DNA of 55,451 bases. Origin: JABSOG01 sp041583135. Lineage in GTDB: Bacteria; Pseudomonadota; Gammaproteobacteria; Enterobacterales; Alteromonadaceae. The notes beneath the pieces were generated by a model. That model searched no databases. It was not told the DNA's origin and saw only the letters and a program-made list of their open reading frames with translations. Below, one piece after another: positions 43,031 through 51,495 of this stretch. A program made the translations under genes and the position numbers. The stretch covers positions 1-55,451 of the forward strand of contig JBFHGJ010000030.1 of NCBI GenBank assembly GCA_041583135.1, read 5' to 3'. Numbering within the stretch: position 1 is the stretch's first letter; each line of letters starts with the position of its first letter.

Positions 43031-44638
43031 TTACATTCTAAATACGCCGAACTTGGTGTCTTCAATCGGTGCGTTTAATGACGCCGACAAGGCAAGACCG
43101 ACCACCATGCGAGTTTGTGCCGGGTCGATAATACCGTCATCCCACAAACGTGCACTGGCATAGTATGGATTACCTTGGGTTTCATACTGCTCGATAATCG
43201 GCTTCTTAAACTCAGCCTCTTCACTCTCGCTCCAGCTTTCGCCTTTGCGCGCCATACCGTCTTTGGTGACCTGAGCCATTACGCCAGCCGCTTGCTCACC
43301 ACCCATAACTGAGATCCGTGAGTTTGGCCACATCCACATCATGGTCGGGTCGTAGGCGCGGCCACACATACCGTAGTTACCTGCGCCATAGCTACCGCCG
43401 ATAAGCACGGTGAATTTTGGCACTTTGGCACATGATACAGCGGTAACCATCTTAGCGCCGTGCTTGGCGATACCTTCTGCTTCATATTTACGACCCACCA
43501 TAAAGCCGGTGATGTTTTGTAAAAACAGCAAAGGGATCTTACGCTGAGCACAGAGTTCGATAAAGTGAGCGCCTTTTTGTGCAGATTCAGAGAACAAAAC
43601 GCCGTTGTTGGCGACGATGCCGATCGGATAGCCAAAGAGTCTGGCGAAACCACAAACTAGGGTAGAGCCATAGTAGGCTTTAAATTCGTCAAACTCAGAG
43701 CCATCGACGATACGGGCGATCACTTCTTTAACGTCAAATGACTTTCTTAAATCGGTGCCGACAATACCGTATAACTCTTTGGCGTCATACAAAGGCTCAA
43801 CGCTTGGACGCACGTCCATATCGATGCTTTTGTTGATATTCAATCTTGAAACCGATTGACGTGCCAATTGCAAAGCGTGTTCGTCACTTACTGCGTAATG
43901 GTCAGAGACCCCAGAGGTTTTACAGTGAACATCGGCGCCACCTAAATCCTCGGCTGACACTTCTTCGCCGGTTGCGGCTTTAACCAAAGGAGGGCCTGCC
44001 AAGAAGATGGTGCCGGTGCCTTTGACGATGATACTTTCATCGGCCATGGCAGGTACATATGCGCCACCTGCGGTACATAAACCCATGACGACGGCGATTT
44101 GCGGGATGCCTTTGGCAGACATATTGGCTTGATTGAAGAAAATACGGCCAAAGTGCAATTTATCAGGGAAGACTTCGTCTTGTCTTGGCAAGTTGGCACC
44201 ACCTGAATCGACCAAGTAAATACAAGGTAGGTTACAGCGTTCGGCAATTTCCTGTGCGCGTAAATGTTTTTTGACGGTTAGCGGGTAATAGGTGCCGCCT
44301 TTAACGGTTGCATCATTGGCAACAATCATACATTCGATGCCGTTGACGCGGCCGATACCGGCAACCATACCTGCAGCTGGCACATAGTCGTCATAACATT
44401 CCCATGCGGCAAATTGACTGATCTCTAAAAAGGCTGAGCCTGGGTCGATAAGCTTTTCGATACGGTCTCTAACAAATATTTTGCCGCGGCTTTGATGGCG
44501 GTCGATCATCTTTTCGCCGCCGCCGAGTTTGACTTTCTCGAGATTGACTTGGAGCGTTTCAACCAGTTGTGCCATGGCATCATAGTTTGCCGCAAACTCC
44601 TGGCTTTTGGTGTTGATTTTGCTGGTAAGCTTGGCCAC
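43031..44638 (-). CDS. liuB: 3-methylcrotonyl-CoA carboxylase, beta subunit
   Basis: Carboxyltransferase subunit that moves CO2 from biotin on LiuD to 3-methylcrotonyl-CoA. The 535-residue protein shows the acyl-CoA carboxylase segments YLVDSGGANLPRQDEVFPD, MGLCTAGGAYVPAMADE, LQNITGFMVGRKYEAEGIAKHGAKM and GSYGAGNYGMCGRAYDP, with the last strongly typical of methylcrotonyl- rather than propionyl-CoA carboxylases. It follows liuA after a strong terminator-like hairpin. Confidence 0.96.
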   Translation of the reverse strand: MAKLTSKINTKSQEFAANYDAMAQLVETLQVNLEKVKLGGGEKMIDRHQSRGKIFVRDRIEKLIDPGSAFLEISQFAAWECYDDYVPAAGMVAGIGRVNGIECMIVANDATVKGGTYYPLTVKKHLRAQEIAERCNLPCIYLVDSGGANLPRQDEVFPDKLHFGRIFFNQANMSAKGIPQIAVVMGLCTAGGAYVPAMADESIIVKGTGTIFLAGPPLVKAATGEEVSAEDLGGADVHCKTSGVSDHYAVSDEHALQLARQSVSRLNINKSIDMDVRPSVEPLYDAKELYGIVGTDLRKSFDVKEVIARIVDGSEFDEFKAYYGSTLVCGFARLFGYPIGIVANNGVLFSESAQKGAHFIELCAQRKIPLLFLQNITGFMVGRKYEAEGIAKHGAKMVTAVSCAKVPKFTVLIGGSYGAGNYGMCGRAYDPTMMWMWPNSRISVMGGEQAAGVMAQVTKDGMARKGESWSESEEAEFKKPIIEQYETQGNPYYASARLWDDGIIDPAQTRMVVGLALSASLNAPIEDTKFGVFRM

Positions 44639-44683
44639 TTGTTCTTCTCTGATAAGTTGATGTTGGAATATAGGGTAGTCGTT

Positions 44684-44715
44684 AAATTAAAAAGGTGCGA
44701 AACCGCACCCTTTTT
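44684..44715 (-). terminator. Internal terminator/attenuator between liuA and liuB
   Basis: Stem GGTGCG/CGCACC (44694-44699 and 44704-44709) with a 4-base loop, bordered by A/T runs on both sides; on the minus strand the stem is followed by TTTTTAATTT. It lies in the 94-base liuA-liuB gap, inside what is otherwise a closely packed operon, so it should end part of the transcripts from the liuR promoter after liuA. Confidence 0.75.
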
Positions 44716-44732
44716 AGTCTGTCTAAGCGAGC

Positions 44733-45902
44733 TTATTTAGACTCGTTAAACAGCTCTCGACCGATCAGCATACGGCGGATCTCTGAGGTACCTGCGCCAA
44801 TCTCGTACAATTTGGCGTCACGCAACAAGCGACCGGTAGGGAACTCATTGATGTAACCGTTACCACCTAGCAATTGAATGGCATCTAAGGCGTGCTGGGT
44901 TGCAAGCTCGGCACTGTATAAGATGGCGCCAGCGGCGTCTTTACGGGCTGTCTCTGAACGGTCGCAAGCCTGAGCAACCATGTACACATAGGCTCTTGCT
45001 GCATTCATACGGGTATACATGTCAGCCATTTTGCCTTGAACCAACTGGAATTCACCAATAGCGGTGTTGAATTGCTTACGGTCATGAATGTAAGGCACAG
45101 TAATGTCCATGCAAGCTTGCATAATACCTAACGGACCACCGGAAAGCACAACACGCTCATAATCAAGGCCGCTCATCAAAACGCGAACACCTTGGTTCAA
45201 CTCGCCTAAGATATTTTCTTCTGGTACTTCACAATCTTCAAACACCAACTCACAGGTGTTAGAGCCGCGCATACCTAGCTTGTCGAGCTTTTGCGCTTGG
45301 CTAAAACCTTTAAAGCCACGCTCTACGATAAAAGCAGTAATGCCTTTAGAGTGCGCTTGCATATCGGTTTTAGCATAAACCACGTAGGTGTCGGCATCTG
45401 GACCATTGGTGATCCACATTTTGTTGCCGTTAAGAACATACTTGTCGCCTTTTTTATCGGCGCGGATCTTCATCGAAACGACATCAGAACCGGCATTTGG
45501 CTCACTCATGGCCAAAGCACCAACGTGTTCGCCAGAGCACAGCTTAGGCAGATATTTTTGTTTCTGCGCTTCGGTACCGTTTCGTTTGATTTGGTTAACA
45601 CAAAGGTTTGAATGTGCGCCGTAGCTTAGGCCGACAGAAGCGGATGCGCGGCTGATCTCTTCCATCGCAACAACGTGCTCGATATAGCCCATGCCTGATC
45701 CGCCGTACTCTTCTGGTACAGTAATACCCAACAGGCCCATATCGCCCATTTTGCGCCACAAGTCGGCAGGGAATTCGTTGTCGTGGTCGATTTTCTCAGC
45801 GCGTGGTGCGATTTCGTCACGGGCAAAAGCGTTGACCTGCTCGCGCAGCATATCGACAGTTTCACCCAGGTTGAAATTGAATTGCTTATATGTGGAGATC
45901 AT
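44733..45902 (-). CDS. liuA: Isovaleryl-CoA dehydrogenase
   Basis: FAD-dependent acyl-CoA dehydrogenase that oxidises isovaleryl-CoA to 3-methylcrotonyl-CoA, passing electrons to electron-transfer flavoprotein. The 389-residue protein has the family motifs LAMSEPNAGSDVVSM (substrate and FAD), MWITNGPDADTYVVYAKT, and the C-terminal QLLGGNGYINEFPTGRLLRDAKLYEIGAGTSEIRR. Glu in LDYERVVLSGGP matches the isovaleryl-CoA-type catalytic base on helix G. It is the first enzyme gene of the operon, 19 bases after liuR. Confidence 0.95.
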   Translation of the reverse strand: MISTYKQFNFNLGETVDMLREQVNAFARDEIAPRAEKIDHDNEFPADLWRKMGDMGLLGITVPEEYGGSGMGYIEHVVAMEEISRASASVGLSYGAHSNLCVNQIKRNGTEAQKQKYLPKLCSGEHVGALAMSEPNAGSDVVSMKIRADKKGDKYVLNGNKMWITNGPDADTYVVYAKTDMQAHSKGITAFIVERGFKGFSQAQKLDKLGMRGSNTCELVFEDCEVPEENILGELNQGVRVLMSGLDYERVVLSGGPLGIMQACMDITVPYIHDRKQFNTAIGEFQLVQGKMADMYTRMNAARAYVYMVAQACDRSETARKDAAGAILYSAELATQHALDAIQLLGGNGYINEFPTGRLLRDAKLYEIGAGTSEIRRMLIGRELFNESK

Positions 45903-45921
45903 GGTTTGCCCCTAAGTTTTT

Positions 45922-46389
45922 TTAAAGCGATTTATTAGACGGCGAGGGGAGTTCCTCGTGATTGCGATTATCCTCAGCAGCATCAGCTTCTTCACTGTGT
46001 TCTAAGCTGGTAAGGGTTTCAATACAGTTTTTCTCTACCGTGACAAGTTCCATCATCAACACTTTGATGTCATCCATCTGTTGATGCAGAATGTCTTTTT
46101 TCTCCTGTACCAACTCTAGCATACTTTTGAGCTGAGTGGCGCTGGAGCGATCGTGGTCGTATAGTTCGAACAGGCGCTGGGTTTCTGCCAGAGAAAATCC
46201 CAGTCTTTTGCCTCTTAGCACCAGTTTAAGCCGAACCCGATCCCCTTTACTGTATACCCGGGTTTGACCACGACGGGCGGGGGCCAAAAGGCCTTGATCT
46301 TCATAAAAGCGAATTGAGCGGGTGGTGATATCAAATTCCTTCGCCAGCTCGCTAATAGAATAGGTAATGTTGTCGGATTCGTTACTCAT
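45922..46389 (-). CDS. liuR: MerR-family regulator LiuR
   Basis: Transcription factor of branched-chain amino acid catabolism genes. The 155-residue protein has an N-terminal MerR HTH (SISELAKEFDITTRSIRFYEDQGLLAPARR, YSKGDRVRLKLVLRGKRLGFSLAE) and a coiled-coil dimerisation helix (about 75-130). It lacks a metal-binding cysteine pattern. I start at ATG 46389, giving MSNESDNITYS; the longer frame to 46458 has no ribosome site. It heads the operon it controls, with a palindromic site 47 bases upstream of its start codon. Confidence 0.93.
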   Translation of the reverse strand: MSNESDNITYSISELAKEFDITTRSIRFYEDQGLLAPARRGQTRVYSKGDRVRLKLVLRGKRLGFSLAETQRLFELYDHDRSSATQLKSMLELVQEKKDILHQQMDDIKVLMMELVTVEKNCIETLTSLEHSEEADAAEDNRNHEELPSPSNKSL

Positions 46390-46435
46390 TGACTGTAATT
46401 GCCCGGTATTGGAATTCGACTCATAATAAGTGAAG

Positions 46436-46451
46436 TTTACGTAAAGGTAAA
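46436..46451 (-). promoter_or_regulatory. LiuR-like operator of the liu operon
   Basis: On the minus strand the 16 bases read TTTACCTTTACGTAAA. This matches a palindrome of the TTTACGTTTACGTAAA type expected for LiuR in gammaproteobacteria, with one mismatch. It lies just upstream of liuR and overlaps the suggested -35 element, consistent with autoregulation. The consensus is from memory of comparative studies. Confidence 0.6.
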
Positions 46452-46615
46452 GTTTCAATCGCTTCTGGGGTTTTTACGAGGGTGCGACGAATTGAAATTG
46501 TAACCAACTTTGTTTTATTAAAGTGTTTATAAACAAAGAATTAGGCTGATTGTAAATGATGCGGATTTAACTGGTGTAACCTCTGACCTACATTTTACAG
46601 TTGAGTTTTTTAAAG

Positions 46616-46631
46616 TTGACGTTGGCGTAAA
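46616..46631 (+). promoter_or_regulatory. LiuR-like operator of the mmsA operon
   Basis: The 16 bases TTGACGTTGGCGTAAA share the two half-sites T(T)nACG and CGTAAA with the left operator. It lies about 185 bases before mmsA and overlaps the suggested -35 element there, so LiuR probably controls the valine arm as well. Confidence 0.55.
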
Positions 46632-46813
46632 CCTTAAAATTTGTGTATTCTGGCAACCACCATAGATGCCAAAGGTAGTGCTGAATATTTTCGGCAGTTG
46701 AAAAAGCTACTGGGCGTCGCCACATAGATAAACTGTTTTAAGGCGGTTAAGGCTTAAAGCTGCGCCTTAAATCAATTCAACGTTTATTATAAAACAGATA
46801 ATGGATAACCGTT

Positions 46814-48307
46814 ATGACCAAAAAAGTTCCTTTATATATCAATGGCGAATGGGTTGAATCAAAATCCTCGCAATGGATTGACGTATTGAACCCAGCCACT
46901 CAACAAGTGCTTGCTCAAGTGCCATGTGCTACTAGTGATGAGATGGAAGCTGCCATCGAAAGTGCTAAAGCTGCATTTAAAACTTGGAAAGAGACCCCTG
47001 TTTCTGAGCGCGCCCGTGTCATGATGCGTTATGCGGTGTTGCTTAAAGATCACCAAGAAGAATTGGCCGGCATTATCTGTGAAGAATTGGGTAAAACCAA
47101 AGAAGATGCGATGGGCGATGTATGGCGCGGCATTGAAGTGGTAGAACACGCAGCCAACATTCCATCTTTGATGATGGGCGAAACCGTTGAAAACGTTGCA
47201 CGCTCTATCGATACTTACAGCTATACTCAGCCTTTGGGCGTGTGCGCTGGTATCACACCGTTTAACTTCCCAGCGATGATCCCGTTGTGGATGTATCCCA
47301 TGGCCGTTGCTTGTGGTAACACCTTCATTTTGAAGCCGTCTGAGCAGGACCCATTGACTCCAACCCGTTTGGCCGAATTGTTTGAACAAGCCGGTGCACC
47401 AAAAGGCGTATTGCAAGTTGTTCACGGCACCAAAGAGCAGGTTGACGTGTTGTTGACCCACAAAGATGTTAAAGCCATTTCATTTGTCGGTTCTGTGCCT
47501 GTCGGTCAATACATCTACAAAACCGGCACCGACAACTTGAAACGCGTTCAGTGTTTTGCCGGTGCGAAGAACCACTTGGTCGTTATGCCTGATGCCAATA
47601 AACAACAAGTGATCAACAACATCGTAGGCTCATCTGTCGGTGCCGCCGGTCAGCGTTGTATGGCCGCGTCTGTTGCTGTGTTTGTCGGCGAGTCTAAAAA
47701 CTGGTTGCCTGAGGTTAAAGAAGCTTTGGCAAAAGTGGGTCCAGGTCATTATTCAAACCCAGAGTCTGGCTACGGTCCACAGATCAACCCACAAGCCAAA
47801 GCTCGTATTTTGAGCCTGATTGAGTCTGGTAAAAACCAAGGTGCCGAGTGCGTACTCGATGGTTCTGATCACAAAGTTGAAGGTTATCCTGAAGGTAACT
47901 GGGTTGGTCCTACGATGTTCACCAACTGTACAACTGAAATGGACATCTACCAACAAGAGATCTTCGGCCCTGTGCTAGTGACCTTGAACGTCGATACCCT
48001 AGAAGATGCTATTGAGCTTATCAACAACAATCCATACGGTAATGGTGTTTCTATCTTCACTGCCAGTGGCCATGCCGGTCGTAAGTTCCAACACGAAATC
48101 GAAGTGGGCCAGGTCGGTATCAATATTCCAATCCCTGTGCCATTGCCGTTTTTCTCATTCACCGGCTGGAAAGGCTCTTTCTACGGTGACCAACACGCCT
48201 ATGGTAAGCAAGCGGTTCGTTTCTACACAGAAACCAAAACCATCACTGCACGCTGGTTCGACGACGAAGTGGTCAGCGGCCCGAACATGAGCATCAACTT
48301 GAAGTAA
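46814..48307 (+). CDS. mmsA: Methylmalonate-semialdehyde dehydrogenase (CoA-acylating)
   Basis: Converts methylmalonate semialdehyde to propionyl-CoA with NAD and CoA, the last step of valine degradation. ALDH superfamily, 497 residues: YTQPLGVCAGITPFNFPAMIP, the conserved SFVGSVPVGQYIY, and the catalytic Cys in AAGQRCMAASVAV (about residue 281). The FAGAKNHLVVMPDA signature and absence of the general-base Glu in the FxGGK-like place are typical of MmsA rather than other ALDHs. It is the first gene of the valine operon. Confidence 0.97.
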   Translation: MTKKVPLYINGEWVESKSSQWIDVLNPATQQVLAQVPCATSDEMEAAIESAKAAFKTWKETPVSERARVMMRYAVLLKDHQEELAGIICEELGKTKEDAMGDVWRGIEVVEHAANIPSLMMGETVENVARSIDTYSYTQPLGVCAGITPFNFPAMIPLWMYPMAVACGNTFILKPSEQDPLTPTRLAELFEQAGAPKGVLQVVHGTKEQVDVLLTHKDVKAISFVGSVPVGQYIYKTGTDNLKRVQCFAGAKNHLVVMPDANKQQVINNIVGSSVGAAGQRCMAASVAVFVGESKNWLPEVKEALAKVGPGHYSNPESGYGPQINPQAKARILSLIESGKNQGAECVLDGSDHKVEGYPEGNWVGPTMFTNCTTEMDIYQQEIFGPVLVTLNVDTLEDAIELINNNPYGNGVSIFTASGHAGRKFQHEIEVGQVGINIPIPVPLPFFSFTGWKGSFYGDQHAYGKQAVRFYTETKTITARWFDDEVVSGPNMSINLK

Positions 48308-48328
48308 TTAGCTCGGGTTATATAGTCA

Positions 48329-48350
48329 AAGGCCGCTCTCTAGCGGCCTT
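48329..48350 (+). terminator. Intercistronic hairpin after mmsA
   Basis: A perfect 8-bp GC-rich stem (48329-48336 and 48343-48350, 6-base loop) lies in the 83-base mmsA/acyl-CoA dehydrogenase gap. It is followed by ATGCGTTTAA, with too few T for a strong terminator. It probably reduces downstream transcript or stabilises the mmsA message. Confidence 0.6.
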
Positions 48351-48390
48351 ATGCGTTTAAAGAAATCAAACATGAAGTAGGTAGCTTAAG

Positions 48391-49548
48391 GTGAATTTTA
48401 ATCTTAACGAAGATCAGCAAATGTTTGCTGACACAGCCCGTCAATTTGCCCAAAACGAACTGGCACCCAATGCTGGCAAGTGGGATCAAGAACATATTTT
48501 TCCAAAAGACGTTATCGCTCAGGCAGGAGAATTAGGCTTTTGCTCTTTATATTGCCCCGAAGAAGTCGGCGGTATGGGCCTGTCTCGTCTGGATTCTTCA
48601 ATTATTTTCGAACAACTGTCAATGGGCTGTACTGCAACCACAGCAATGATCACCATTCACAACATGGCCACTTGGATGATTGCGACCTGGGGCACCGATA
48701 CTATCAAAGAAACTTGGTGTCCGGGGTTGGTAACAGGTGAACAACTGGCTTCTTATTGCTTGACTGAACCGGGCGCCGGTTCCGATGCGGCTTCTTTGCG
48801 TACTTCTGCTAAGCTTGATGGCGATGAGTATGTGGTCAACGGTTCAAAAATGTTTATCTCTGGCGCCGGGTCTACCGATGTGTTGGTGGTGATGGTTCGC
48901 ACCGGTGGTGAAGGCCCTAAAGGGATTTCAGCAATAGTGATCCCGGCCGACGCCGAAGGTGTCATTTATGGCAAGTCAGAAGAAAAACTGGGTTGGAACG
49001 CGCAACCGACAAAATTGATTACCTTTGATAATGTTCGCGTGCCAAAAGCCAACTTGTTGGGTGAAGAAGGACAGGGCTTCTCTTTTGCCATGAAAGGCTT
49101 AGATGGTGGCCGAATCAACATTGCTACCTGTTCTGTCGGTACCGCACAACAGGCGTTAGACACCGCCGTTGAATACATGAAAGAGCGTAGTCAGTTTGGT
49201 AAGCCTTTGGCTGCGTTTCAAGGGTTGCAGTTTAAGTTGGCCGATATGGCGACTGAGCTGGTGGCGGCAAGACAAATGGTTCGCTTGGCGGCATTTAAAC
49301 TCGATAACGGCGACCCTGAAGCGACAGCTTATTGCGCCATGGCAAAACGTTTTGCTACCGATATCGGCTTTAAAGTCTGTGATGCGGCACTTCAGATCCA
49401 TGGTGGTTACGGTTATATCAAAGAATATCCGTTAGAGCGTCATTTCAGAGATGTACGCGTACATCAGATCTTAGAAGGTACCAATGAGATCATGCGTTTG
49501 ATTATTTCCCGTCGTTTGCTGGCAGAAGGTGCCGGCGAGATCCTCTAA
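48391..49548 (+). CDS. Acyl-CoA dehydrogenase, probably isobutyryl-CoA dehydrogenase
   Basis: FAD enzyme that oxidises isobutyryl-CoA to methacrylyl-CoA in valine breakdown, with electron-transfer flavoprotein as acceptor. The 385-residue protein has YCLTEPGAGSDAASL, MFISGAGSTDVLVVM and QIHGGYGYIKEYPLERHFRDVRVHQILEGTNEIMR; the catalytic Glu is the E of ILEGTNEIM as in short-chain enzymes. Start at GTG 48391; no ATG is near. Substrate follows from the neighbours (methacrylyl-CoA hydratase, 3-hydroxyisobutyryl-CoA hydrolase, mmsB). Confidence 0.9.
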   Translation: MNFNLNEDQQMFADTARQFAQNELAPNAGKWDQEHIFPKDVIAQAGELGFCSLYCPEEVGGMGLSRLDSSIIFEQLSMGCTATTAMITIHNMATWMIATWGTDTIKETWCPGLVTGEQLASYCLTEPGAGSDAASLRTSAKLDGDEYVVNGSKMFISGAGSTDVLVVMVRTGGEGPKGISAIVIPADAEGVIYGKSEEKLGWNAQPTKLITFDNVRVPKANLLGEEGQGFSFAMKGLDGGRINIATCSVGTAQQALDTAVEYMKERSQFGKPLAAFQGLQFKLADMATELVAARQMVRLAAFKLDNGDPEATAYCAMAKRFATDIGFKVCDAALQIHGGYGYIKEYPLERHFRDVRVHQILEGTNEIMRLIISRRLLAEGAGEIL

Positions 49549-49560
49549 GGAGCAAAATCG

Positions 49561-50337
49561 ATGAGCAGTTTATTAGCTTTAGAAAAGGTTGGCCATTGTG
49601 CGCTGATCACCATTAATAATCCTCCAGCCAATACCTGGACCAAGCAAAGTTTGACCGACTTAAGAGATATGGTGAGGTCGTTAAACAACGATAAAGAGAT
49701 ATATTCTCTAGTGATCACCGGTCAAGGAGAGAAGTTTTTCTCAGCCGGTGCCGACTTAAATGTGTTCGCCGACGGTGATAAGGGCGTAGCCTCTGATATG
49801 GCGCGTATTTTCGGTGAAGCCTTTGAGACGTTGAGTGATTTTCGTGGCGTGTCAATTGCTGCTATCAACGGCTATGCAATGGGCGGTGGTTTAGAAGTGG
49901 CACTTGCCTGCGATATTCGCATTTGTGAAGAACAGGCCGTTATGGCGTTGCCAGAGGCGAAAGTCGGCTTGTTGCCTTGTGCTGGTGGCACGCAAAACTT
50001 GTCTTGGCTAATCGGTGAAGGTTGGACCAAACGCATGATCCTTTGCGGTGAGCGCGTTAATGCAGAGCAGGCGCTTAAGATTGGCTTGGTCGAAGAAGTT
50101 GTCGCCAAAGGCGAAGCAAAAGACAAAGCGTTAGCGCTTGCGGTTAAAGTTGAAGAACAGAGTCCAGTGGCAGTTTCTTACTGTAAGGATCTGATCCAAC
50201 AGGGTCGTAGTGGCGATATACGTAGTGCCTTACCACTTGAACGCGAAAAATTTGTTGCCTTGTTTGACACGCAAGACCAAAAAGAAGGGGTCAGCGCATT
50301 TTTACAAAAGCGCAAGCCTAACTGGGTCAACGGCTAG
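49561..50337 (+). CDS. Enoyl-CoA hydratase, probably methacrylyl-CoA hydratase
   Basis: Adds water to methacrylyl-CoA to give 3-hydroxyisobutyryl-CoA. Crotonase fold of 258 residues: EKFFSAGADLNVFADG, INGYAMGGGLEVALACDIRI and LPEAKVGLLPCAGGTQNLSWLIG, with two acidic residues in the expected catalytic places (about 110 and 130). AAGGAG lies just before the ATG. Located 12 bases after the acyl-CoA dehydrogenase gene and 9 before the hydrolase gene. It may also serve tiglyl-CoA in isoleucine breakdown. Confidence 0.9.
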   Translation: MSSLLALEKVGHCALITINNPPANTWTKQSLTDLRDMVRSLNNDKEIYSLVITGQGEKFFSAGADLNVFADGDKGVASDMARIFGEAFETLSDFRGVSIAAINGYAMGGGLEVALACDIRICEEQAVMALPEAKVGLLPCAGGTQNLSWLIGEGWTKRMILCGERVNAEQALKIGLVEEVVAKGEAKDKALALAVKVEEQSPVAVSYCKDLIQQGRSGDIRSALPLEREKFVALFDTQDQKEGVSAFLQKRKPNWVNG

Positions 50338-50346
50338 GAGAAGGCT

Positions 50347-51468
50347 ATGGAACCTGTTTTATTTGAAGAAAAAGCATCCATCAGCGGCAAAAAGGTTGGC
50401 TTTGCGACTTTGAACGCTGAAAAATCGCTCAACGCTTTGTCGCTAGATATGGTTAAGGCGCTTTTGCCGCAACTGATCAGTTGGAAGGACGATCCTGAGA
50501 TAGCAATGGTGGTACTCGAGGGCGCCGGAGAGAAAGCGTTTTGCGCCGGCGGCGATATCGTCGATTTGTATGACGCTATGGTAAAAAATCCCGGCAAGCA
50601 AAGTGTGTATGTCGAAGATTTTTTTACCCATGAGTATCAGCTAGATTATCTTATTCATACCTTTGAAAAGCCGTTTTTGGTGTTTGGTCAAGGTTTTGTG
50701 ATGGGGGGCGGTCTTGGCATGATGGCTGGCGCCAGTCACCGTATTGTGACCGAAACCTCGCGCATCGCGATGCCTGAGATCACTATTGGTCTTTATCCTG
50801 ATGTCGGCGGCACCTACTTTTTGAATCAGATGCCTAACGGCTGCGGTGAGTTTTTAGGATTAACCGGTGCCTCTATTAATGCTGCCGATGCTAAATTCAT
50901 CAACCTTGCCGACTTTTTTGTCGCACAAGACAAAAAGTATGCATTGTATGAAGAACTATTGGTAACGCGTTGGGGTGAGACTACCGCGCTTAATCATGAA
51001 AAACTCAATGATTTAATTAGAAAATTTGAGGTAGAGACCGGTAATGTCATGCCGCGAGGCAATGTTCAGCCACATATGGAATTGATTGAGCAGGTAACAG
51101 GTAAAGAAACGGCGCAAGAAACTGTCAAAGCCATTTTGGCCATACAAAGCGAAGAAAAATGGCTGGTCAAAGCGCAAAAGTCGCTGGCTCACGGCAGTCC
51201 TATCACCGCTCATATCGTCCATCAGCAACTAAAGGTTGGCAAAGAAATGACCCTTGCAGACGCCTTTAGATTCGAGCTTGGCGTTTCTGTACGCTGCGCT
51301 GCGGGTGGCGAATTTGCCGAAGGTGTTAGAGCATTATTAATAGAAAAAGACAATCAGCCTAAATGGCGCTTTGCGTCTGTCGCCGAGGTAGACCCACAAG
51401 TGATAGACCAGATGTTGCAGTCGCCTTGGAGTGCTGATGCCCACCCGCTGAAAAGCCTAGGTAAGTAA
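50347..51468 (+). CDS. 3-hydroxyisobutyryl-CoA hydrolase
   Basis: Hydrolyses 3-hydroxyisobutyryl-CoA to free 3-hydroxyisobutyrate, which prevents build-up of toxic methacrylyl-CoA. A crotonase-fold protein of 373 residues, longer than hydratases because of the HIBCH-type C-terminal extension. Features: AFCAGGDIVDLYDA, GFVMGGGLGMMAGASHRIVTE and PEITIGLYPDVGGTYFLNQMP (Glu and Asp of the hydrolase active site). It immediately precedes mmsB, the dehydrogenase for its product. Confidence 0.94.
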   Translation: MEPVLFEEKASISGKKVGFATLNAEKSLNALSLDMVKALLPQLISWKDDPEIAMVVLEGAGEKAFCAGGDIVDLYDAMVKNPGKQSVYVEDFFTHEYQLDYLIHTFEKPFLVFGQGFVMGGGLGMMAGASHRIVTETSRIAMPEITIGLYPDVGGTYFLNQMPNGCGEFLGLTGASINAADAKFINLADFFVAQDKKYALYEELLVTRWGETTALNHEKLNDLIRKFEVETGNVMPRGNVQPHMELIEQVTGKETAQETVKAILAIQSEEKWLVKAQKSLAHGSPITAHIVHQQLKVGKEMTLADAFRFELGVSVRCAAGGEFAEGVRALLIEKDNQPKWRFASVAEVDPQVIDQMLQSPWSADAHPLKSLGK

Positions 51469-51495
51469 ATAATAATTAACCATTTGGAGAGAACC

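Larger units (their letters stand above)
46390..46813. other. Divergent liuR / mmsA control region
   Basis: A 424-base spacer between two divergent operons. It holds two LiuR-like palindromes listed separately. For liuR a possible promoter on the minus strand is TTTACC and TATTAT 17 bases apart, overlapping the left palindrome. For mmsA, TTGGCG (46622-46627) and TATTCT (46646-46651) are 18 bases apart, overlapping the right one. I see no gene in it. Confidence 0.6.
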
